A stretch of 26,013 nucleotides of DNA from Actinocrinis sp046724665 (GTDB lineage: Bacteria > Actinomycetota > Actinomycetes > Streptomycetales > Catenulisporaceae). Location of the stretch: contig JBKOWZ010000278.1 of NCBI GenBank assembly GCA_046724665.1, positions 1-26,013 on the forward strand. Direction: 5' to 3'. A program made the position numbers and the translations under genes. The notes beneath the pieces are model-generated. The model was not told the origin of the DNA, ran no database searches, and worked only from the letters and a program-made list of their open reading frames with translations. Below are positions 20,837 through 26,013 of the stretch, in pieces. How positions within the stretch are numbered: the first letter of the stretch is position 1; each line of letters begins with the position of its first letter.

Positions 20837-22068
20837 ACACCTACACCCGGCGCCGGTTCGTCATCGGAGGCGCGGTGACGGCGGTCGCCGTCGGCGTCCT
20901 CGCCGTCGGCTACACGTTGCTCGCCTCGGATAAGGACGACAAGCCCTCGGGACCCGCGGCGGGTAAGGCGGCGGTCAGTGTCTCGCACACCGGCACGACG
21001 AATGCGAGGACGTCGTCACCGTCGCCGACGATCCAGTTGCGCACCGGACTGTCCGGGATGCCCGCGTACAACCCGGCGGACCTGTACTTCGCGGACCGCC
21101 CTATGCAGCTGTCGGACGCGGTTAAGGGCATGCCGTCGTTCGTCTACGTGCCGAACAGTGAATCTGACACGGTCTCGGTGATCGACCCATCGACGTACCG
21201 GGTCGTCCGGGTCGTACAGGTCGGGCAACAACCGCAGCATGTCGTCCCGAGCTGGGACATGCAGACGCTGTGGGTGAACAACGACATCGGCAACTCGCTC
21301 ACACCGATCGACCCGCGCACCGGCAAGTTCGGAAAGCCGGTGCCGGTGAACGACCCGTACAACCTTTACTTCACGCCGGACGGCAAGTCGGCGATGGTCA
21401 TGTCCGAGGCGAACCGCCAGATCGTCTTTCGCGACCCGCACTCGATGGCGATCCAGGACATACTGCCGGTGCCGTGCGCCGGCGTGAACCACGCGGACTT
21501 CTCGCCGGACGGCAGGTACTTCATCGCGTCCTGCGAGTTCTCCGCGAACCTGCTGAAGGTGGACACGGCCGCGCACAAGCTGCTCGGCGTGATCACGCTG
21601 AAGTCCGGCGCGATGCCGCAGGATGTGAAGATCGCGCCCGACGGATCGGTGTGGTACGTCGCGGACATGCAGAGCAGCGGCCTGTGGACGGTAGACGGCG
21701 ACAACTTCAAGGTCACCGGCTTCATCCCGACCGGACTCGGCGCGCACGGCCTCTACGTGAGCCGGGACTCGACGTCGCTTTACGTTTCGAACCGCGGCGA
21801 GGGCTCGATCACCGTGCTCGACTTCGCGACCCGCAAGGCGCGCGCGGTGTGGAAGATCCCGGGCCACGCGAGCCCCGACATGGGCGGAGTCTCGGCGGAC
21901 GGCACGGTGCTGTGGCTCACCGGCCGCTACGACTCAGAGGTTTACGCGATCTCGACGATCGACGGGCATCTGATCAAACGCATCAAGGTCGGGCATGGTC
22001 CGCACGGACTGTGCGTATACCCCCAGCCGGGGCGGTACTCATTGGGTCACACGGGCATCTTCCGGTAA
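20833..22068 (+). CDS. Exported YVTN/NHL-type beta-propeller protein
   Basis: A 411-residue protein with a twin-arginine signal (TRRRFVIGG at 5-13, hydrophobic to about residue 31) and a Lys/Asp/Ser/Thr-rich linker. A seven-bladed-propeller-like domain covers about 95-405. Blades are visible as repeats such as FVYVPNSESDTVSVIDPSTYRVV, LWVNNDIGNSLTPIDPRTGK, LYVSNRGEGSITVLDF and the closing AISTIDGHLIKRIKVGHGPHGL. These propellers act as binding platforms or lactonase-like enzymes; no catalytic residues can be assigned. GGAGG lies ten bases before GTG 20833, and the start overlaps the deacetylase stop, so translation is coupled. The last 30 bp overlap the 3' end of the convergent gene. Confidence 0.88.
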   Translation: MNTYTRRRFVIGGAVTAVAVGVLAVGYTLLASDKDDKPSGPAAGKAAVSVSHTGTTNARTSSPSPTIQLRTGLSGMPAYNPADLYFADRPMQLSDAVKGMPSFVYVPNSESDTVSVIDPSTYRVVRVVQVGQQPQHVVPSWDMQTLWVNNDIGNSLTPIDPRTGKFGKPVPVNDPYNLYFTPDGKSAMVMSEANRQIVFRDPHSMAIQDILPVPCAGVNHADFSPDGRYFIASCEFSANLLKVDTAAHKLLGVITLKSGAMPQDVKIAPDGSVWYVADMQSSGLWTVDGDNFKVTGFIPTGLGAHGLYVSRDSTSLYVSNRGEGSITVLDFATRKARAVWKIPGHASPDMGGVSADGTVLWLTGRYDSEVYAISTIDGHLIKRIKVGHGPHGLCVYPQPGRYSLGHTGIFR

Positions 22069-23514
22069 CCGGTCGCCCTGCTCGGGTTCAGCGTCGGAGT
22101 CCGGGTCGGAGTCGGTAACGGCCTCGGGCTCTTCCTCAGGCTCAGGTTCTTCCTCAGGCTCCGACTCGGGCTCGGGCTCTGACTCAAGTTCAGGTTCAGG
22201 TACCGCTTCTGCCTCGGATTCGGGTTCCGGCTCAGGTGCCGTTTCCGGCTCAGGCTCCGGCTCGGGTTCTGGCACGGCGTCAACCTCTGGTTCCGGCTCA
22301 GGTGCCGTTTCCGGCTCAGGTGCCGGCTCGGGTTCTGGCACGGCCTCAGCCTCTGGTTCCGGCTCAGGTATCGCCTCGGGCTCGGCTTCCGTCCCGGCCT
22401 CTTGCGCCGCCATCTCGGCCCACCGCGCCGCCTCGGCGGTCTGCGCCGCCTGAGCCCGCTCAACCGCGGCCAGCATCGCCTCACGCTCAGCGCGCAGCGC
22501 CGCCCGACGGTAGTAGCGCTTGCGGTACCGCGCCCGATTGCGCCGGATTCCCACGACATACAAAACGATCAACGCCAGCGCGACCACGGCCGTCAAGCCG
22601 ATCGTGACCACCGCGATCGCTCGCGTGCCGTCGGCGACCGACGTGGTCACCCGGTCGGGCTGCGCGTTGATATGGCCGGAGCCCTGGTGCGCCTTCGTCG
22701 AGCCGGGGAGCGTGTACGACCATAGGATCGTCGAATAAGTCCACGTCAGGATCTCCTGCTGACCGGACCGCTCGTCGGCCACCAGCCCCGCGTTCATCAG
22801 CGCGTACTGGACGCCCTGGTAGCCCTGGCCCTGCCCCTGGCCTGGGCCGAGCTCGATGTGGATGCACGGGAAGCGGTAACCGGAGCTGGCGATCATCGAC
22901 AGGTTCGTGGACGCCGCATCGACCGGCCTGGTGATCCGCAGCTGCGCCAGATTCGCCGAGTCGATCTGCGGCGGCAGCATGCCGACCGGGCCGAGGCTGC
23001 TGATCGGCAGGGCGCCGACGTGCCCGGCGTCCTTGGACGACCCGGCTATGCCCGGCAGGTCCAGGTCACCGCCCGGGCCCGTGACGGGACGGCCGTTGGC
23101 CAGGCACGCGACGCTGGCGGTCGCGGCCGGCGTGGCGAAGACCACCGCCGGCGCGGGCGTGAAGGTCGATATGTAGCCGCCGTACTCCGCGTTCGTGGGC
23201 GTGGCCGTCGCGGACTGCTTGCGGTGGTGCGGTGGCGTCGTGCCTCCCGCTACGGAGCTCGGCGACGCGGTCCGGGCAGTCGATGCCGACGGCAGGGGGA
23301 AGCTGAGGCTCGGGATGGGTTCGTGCGAGCGGGTCGGGTGGATGACCAGGTTTCCCGACGCCGAGGCCGGGGTCGAGGCGGCGGCCGTCGGCGGGAACGC
23401 GAGCAGGGTTCCGGCCACGGCGGCGGCGCACCCGGCGGCCAGCGACGCCTTGGCGGGCGCGGTACGGAACACCTGCGAGAGGGATATACGAGGCATCGGC
23501 ACGACAGGCGCCAT
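22039..23514 (-). CDS. Type I membrane protein with a Glu-Pro-rich cytoplasmic tail, unknown function
   Basis: A 491-residue protein of no family I recognise. A signal peptide covers about 1-46 (core LAAGCAAAVAGTLLAFP). The ectodomain (47-298) starts with a Pro/Ser/Thr-rich stretch and contains a more structured part (about 110-290) with Cys137 and Cys217, a GQGQGQG run (225-231) and aromatic TWTYSTILWSYTLP. One membrane helix spans 299-322. A very basic stop-transfer segment (RRNRARYRKRYYRR) follows, then an Ala/Glu helix (about 338-373). A 115-residue tail of Glu-Pro, Ala and Ser repeats ends the protein. The tail is encoded partly by 66-bp tandem repeats. The gene is 38 bp downstream of a rhomboid protease gene on the same strand. 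ATG 23514 has no good ribosome site; ATG 23496 is an alternative. This strand is chosen because the signal peptide, ectodomain and helix are coherent. Confidence 0.82.
   Translation of the reverse strand: MAPVVPMPRISLSQVFRTAPAKASLAAGCAAAVAGTLLAFPPTAAASTPASASGNLVIHPTRSHEPIPSLSFPLPSASTARTASPSSVAGGTTPPHHRKQSATATPTNAEYGGYISTFTPAPAVVFATPAATASVACLANGRPVTGPGGDLDLPGIAGSSKDAGHVGALPISSLGPVGMLPPQIDSANLAQLRITRPVDAASTNLSMIASSGYRFPCIHIELGPGQGQGQGYQGVQYALMNAGLVADERSGQQEILTWTYSTILWSYTLPGSTKAHQGSGHINAQPDRVTTSVADGTRAIAVVTIGLTAVVALALIVLYVVGIRRNRARYRKRYYRRAALRAEREAMLAAVERAQAAQTAEAARWAEMAAQEAGTEAEPEAIPEPEPEAEAVPEPEPAPEPETAPEPEPEVDAVPEPEPEPEPETAPEPEPESEAEAVPEPELESEPEPESEPEEEPEPEEEPEAVTDSDPDSDAEPEQGDRLPEDARVTQ
22223..22369. 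repeat. 66-bp tandem repeat, about 2.2 copies
   Basis: Units 22223-22288 and 22289-22354 are identical except at four positions; a third copy is cut off after 15 bp. Each unit encodes 22 residues of the Glu-Pro-rich tail (for example AVPEPEP and PEPETAPEPEP). Shorter degenerate GGCTCAGG-type units continue on both sides (22080-22400). Confidence 0.85.
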
Positions 23515-23552
23515 TCCGGGTCGGGATGGGTCGGGGGACGTGGGTACCGGGC

Positions 23553-24362
23553 TCAGGCGGGCAGTCGCTCCTCGTCGTCGGACCGTTTACGTCGCCGCCA
23601 CGCCAGCACCGCGGCGAGAATCCCGGCGAGCAGGCCGCTCAGGTGCCCCTGCCAAGAGATGTGCATCGCGCTGACCGTTGAGGAAGGGTAGAGCAGGACG
23701 AGCGTCCATTGGTAGTAGATGAACACCGCGACGCCGACCGCGATCTGCCAGGCGGCCTGCCACGGCGCGCGGGCGAACAGGCCGCGGACCACGACGTAGC
23801 CGAGCAGTCCGAAAATCAGACCGCTGGCTCCCACGGTGCTCGTGTTCGAGGGCGAGAACAGCCAGGTGCCAAGGCCGCCGACGACGACGATCACGGACGC
23901 GGCGTAGACGAACCTGCGGATCCCGCCGAGCGCGGCCAGGAAGGTCAGCAGGGCGAGCGGCGGCGTGTTGCTCTCGATGTGCTGCAAGTTGGCGTGCAGG
24001 AACGGCGCGGTGACGATGTGCGGCAGCGATGAGGTGCTGCGGGCGATGATCCCGTACCCGCTGTCGAGCCGATAGCCGTCCGCCGCGTTGAACAGCTGGA
24101 CCACCCACATCAGGGCGACCAGGATGATCGTGACCTCGGCCGCCGCACGCAGCTCGGCCAGGACTGCGGCGCCGCGCGCCTTGACCCGCTCACCCCTGCC
24201 GGTGCCCGACGAGCCGCCGGAAATGGACACTGCGCGGCTACCCTCCTCAAACGCGGCTATCGGCATACTGTGCTGCTTCTTGTCAGGCGGTGCTTCTGTC
24301 CGATCGGGTGCCAGGAGGCTCGATACGGAGTCGTACGTTACGACCCCTGTGACAAGAACCAT
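23553..24362 (-). CDS. Rhomboid-family intramembrane serine protease
   Basis: A 269-residue polytopic protease that cleaves helices inside the membrane. The catalytic dyad is Ser180 in GASGLIFG (178-185) and His240 in WQGHLSG (237-243). The oxyanion-side motif is FLHANLQHIESN (121-132), with His128 and Asn132. Six hydrophobic segments (about 76-92, 133-147, 152-169, 180-195, 203-225 and 239-254) give the basic six-helix core, with a basic C-terminus. The N-terminal 70 residues are soluble and low in complexity. Start: ATG 24362 has a GAGGTGAG ribosome site seven bases upstream; ATG 24266 is a shorter alternative without one, and the frame is open to 24437. It is divergent from the carboxylase alpha gene and followed closely by the type I membrane protein gene, a possible substrate. 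Confidence 0.88.
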   Translation of the reverse strand: MVLVTGVVTYDSVSSLLAPDRTEAPPDKKQHSMPIAAFEEGSRAVSISGGSSGTGRGERVKARGAAVLAELRAAAEVTIILVALMWVVQLFNAADGYRLDSGYGIIARSTSSLPHIVTAPFLHANLQHIESNTPPLALLTFLAALGGIRRFVYAASVIVVVGGLGTWLFSPSNTSTVGASGLIFGLLGYVVVRGLFARAPWQAAWQIAVGVAVFIYYQWTLVLLYPSSTVSAMHISWQGHLSGLLAGILAAVLAWRRRKRSDDEERLPA

Positions 24363-24480
24363 AGCGCTCACCTCGATACAAGGAGACGCACCCTCACGCA
24401 GGATTGGTTGTGGGCCGCATACAACAAGTGGCGGCACGTTCGGTGGCGATCCCCGGACGCGGCAACCTTGCGCGCCTGCC

Positions 24481-24486
24481 TACACT
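24481..24486 (+). promoter_or_regulatory. -10 box of the carboxylase alpha gene
   Basis: TACACT fits the TAnnnT form and would give a leader of about 42 nt with GAGGGAG before the GTG start. No -35 at the correct spacing is convincing. Confidence 0.35.
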
Positions 24487-24534
24487 CAAGGGGTCCTCTC
24501 CGACAACGAGCCAATAGAGCCGAGGGAGCCAGAC

Positions 24535-26013
24535 GTGCGCAAGGTGCTGATCGCGAATCGTGGGGAGATCGCGGTACGGGTGGCGCGGGCTTGCCGGGAT
24601 CTGGGATTGCGCAGCGTGGCGGTGTACGCGGAGGCCGATCGCGACGCATTGCACGTTCAGGTGGCCGACGAAGCGTACGCACTCGGCGGCCAGACGGCGG
24701 CCGAGTCGTACCTGTCGGTCGAGAAGATCCTGGCCGCCGCGGAGGCGAGCGGAGCAGACGCGGTACACCCGGGTTACGGGTTCCTGTCGGAGAACGCGGA
24801 CTTCGCCGCCGCGGTCGAGACGGCTGGGCTGATCTGGGTCGGACCGCCGGTCGAAGCGATCAGGCTGCTGGGGGACAAGGTTTCGGCGCGTGCGGTGGCC
24901 TCGCGGGTCGGCGCGCCGCTGGTGGCGGGCACGCCGGATCCGGTGGCGAACGCCAAGGAAGTCGTGGCGTTCGCGCGCAAGCACGGGCTGCCGGTGGCGA
25001 TCAAGGCCGCGTTCGGCGGCGGCGGCCGCGGGTTGAAGGTGGCCCGCACGCTGGCGGAGATCCCGGAGCTGTTCGACTCTGCGGTGCGTGAGGCGGTCGC
25101 CGCGTTCGGGCGGGGCGAGTGCTTCGTCGAGCGGTACCTGGAGCGGCCGCGGCACGTGGAGACGCAGTGCCTGGCCGATACGCACGGTAACGTCGTCGTG
25201 GTCTCCACGCGCGACTGTTCGTTGCAGCGCCGGCACCAGAAGCTGGTCGAGGAGGCCCCCGCGCCGTTCCTGACGGAGGCGCAGACGGCTGAGATTTACC
25301 GCGCGTCCAAGGCGATCCTGCGCGAGGCGGGCTACGTCGGCGCCGGCACCTGCGAGTTCCTGGTCGGCGCGGACGGGACGGTCTCGTTCCTGGAGGTCAA
25401 CACCCGGCTTCAGGTCGAGCACCCGGTCAGCGAGGAGGTCACCGGGCTCGACCTGGTGGCGGAGCAGCTGCGCATCGCGCAGGGCGAGGCGCTGGGCTAC
25501 GACGACCCGGTGGTGCGTGGGCACAGCATCGAGTTCCGGATCAACGGCGAGGACGCCGGTCGCGGCTTCCTGCCCGCGCCGGGCACCGTCACCCGCTGGC
25601 GCACGCCGAGCGGTCCTGGCGTGCGGCTGGACGCCGGAGTGGAGGAAGGCAGCGTCATCGGACAGGCCTTCGACTCGCTGCTGGCCAAGCTGATCGTCAC
25701 CGGCCGGGACCGCGCGCACGCGCTGGCCCGCGCCCGCCGCGCCCTGGCCGAGTTCGAGATCGGCGGGATGGCCACGGTGCTGCCCTTCCACAGCGCGGTG
25801 GTGCAGGACCCGGCGTTCGCCCCGGCCGACCCCGCCGAGCCGTTCAGCGTGCACACGCGCTGGATCGAGACCGAGTTCGCCACGGTGATCCCGCCGTTCG
25901 ACGGCCCGGTCGGCGAAGCCCCCGAGGCCGCGCAGCGCGAGCGGATCGTCGTCGAGGTCGCGGGCAAGCGGCTGGAGGTCGTGCTGCCGGCCGGCTTCGC
26001 CGCCGCCCCGGCG
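24535..26013 (+). CDS. accA: Acyl-CoA carboxylase alpha subunit, biotin carboxylase part (3' end outside window)
   Basis: The first 493 codons, open to the window edge, of the biotinylated alpha subunit (about 590 residues in the family) that carboxylates biotin with ATP and bicarbonate. The N-terminal domain begins VRKVLIANRGEIAVRVARAC. The ATP-grasp Gly-rich loop is KAAFGGGGRGLKV (157-169). RDCSLQRRHQKLVEEAP (226-242) and EVNTRLQVEHPV (287-298) are the catalytic motifs, and the biotin-carboxylase C-terminal domain ends near residue 450. The carrier domain with its biotinyl lysine must lie beyond 26013. The start is GTG 24535, with GAGGGAG about eight bases upstream. Its partners pccB and accE lie upstream on the same strand, separated by about 5.2 kb, and birA is also present. 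The subunit probably serves several beta subunits, as AccA2-type proteins do in Streptomyces. Confidence 0.95.
   Translation, partial: MRKVLIANRGEIAVRVARACRDLGLRSVAVYAEADRDALHVQVADEAYALGGQTAAESYLSVEKILAAAEASGADAVHPGYGFLSENADFAAAVETAGLIWVGPPVEAIRLLGDKVSARAVASRVGAPLVAGTPDPVANAKEVVAFARKHGLPVAIKAAFGGGGRGLKVARTLAEIPELFDSAVREAVAAFGRGECFVERYLERPRHVETQCLADTHGNVVVVSTRDCSLQRRHQKLVEEAPAPFLTEAQTAEIYRASKAILREAGYVGAGTCEFLVGADGTVSFLEVNTRLQVEHPVSEEVTGLDLVAEQLRIAQGEALGYDDPVVRGHSIEFRINGEDAGRGFLPAPGTVTRWRTPSGPGVRLDAGVEEGSVIGQAFDSLLAKLIVTGRDRAHALARARRALAEFEIGGMATVLPFHSAVVQDPAFAPADPAEPFSVHTRWIETEFATVIPPFDGPVGEAPEAAQRERIVVEVAGKRLEVVLPAGFAAAPA

Noticed and set aside
22223..22369. CRISPR-like array
   Set aside because: The repeats are directly adjacent, in frame and coding; there are no unique spacers and no cas genes.
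21995..22453. Plus-strand open frame rich in Ser-Gly repeats
   Set aside because: It mirrors the Glu-Pro codons of the minus-strand gene, overlaps the propeller gene end, has no signal or ribosome site and no non-repetitive domain.

Overview
The window is high-GC DNA (about 70 percent by eye, not computed) from an actinobacterium, most likely Streptomyces-like or a relative such as Catenulisporales. The evidence is frequent GTG starts, an acyl-CoA carboxylase with the actinobacterial epsilon subunit, a tam/tamR pair like that of Streptomyces coelicolor, Tat-type signals, and TAnnnT -10 boxes placed directly before start codons. I see no phage, transposon, tRNA, rRNA or CRISPR. Twenty complete genes and one truncated gene fill the window, with few gaps. 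They mostly alternate as divergent and convergent pairs, and two convergent pairs overlap at their 3' ends.

Layout. 51-3500 (-) is a large secreted subtilase-fold protease with a sedolisin-like active site. 3675-4604 (+) is an EamA/DMT transporter, converging on a cyclopropane-fatty-acid-synthase-family methyltransferase (4581-5873, -), which follows a type II NADH dehydrogenase (5971-7431, -). 7769-8953 (+) is a YcaQ/AlkX-type DNA glycosylase. It converges on a two-gene unit (8993-10397, -) made of a CooC-like P-loop ATPase and a small conserved-looking protein. 10720-12393 (+) is an acyl-CoA desaturase and a TetR regulator behind a nested palindrome. 12412-13942 is the divergent tam/tamR pair with three operator-like dyads. 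13947-17344 (-) holds a GAF-GGDEF protein, a bacterial PH-domain protein and biotin ligase BirA. 17447-22068 (+) is pccB-accE-maf with start/stop overlaps, then a coupled pair of an exported deacetylase-like protein and a YVTN beta-propeller protein. 22039-24362 (-) is a rhomboid protease followed by a type I membrane protein with a Glu-Pro-rich tail. 24535 to the window end (+) is the biotin-carboxylase part of an acyl-CoA carboxylase alpha subunit.

How the genes fit together. The alpha, beta and epsilon carboxylase subunits plus BirA make a complete acyl-CoA carboxylase set for malonyl-CoA or methylmalonyl-CoA supply. The desaturase and the CFA-type enzyme modify the fatty acids made from those precursors. 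tam/tamR protects the citric acid cycle from trans-aconitate.

The least explained units, and the best candidates for something new, are three. First, the CooC-like ATPase whose metal-binding C-x-C reads C-x-H, with a Zur-like site at its predicted promoter. Second, the rhomboid next to a single-pass membrane protein that could be its substrate. Third, the I9-propeptide protease that lacks the subtilisin His and carries Glu/Asp and Asp at sedolisin-like positions.
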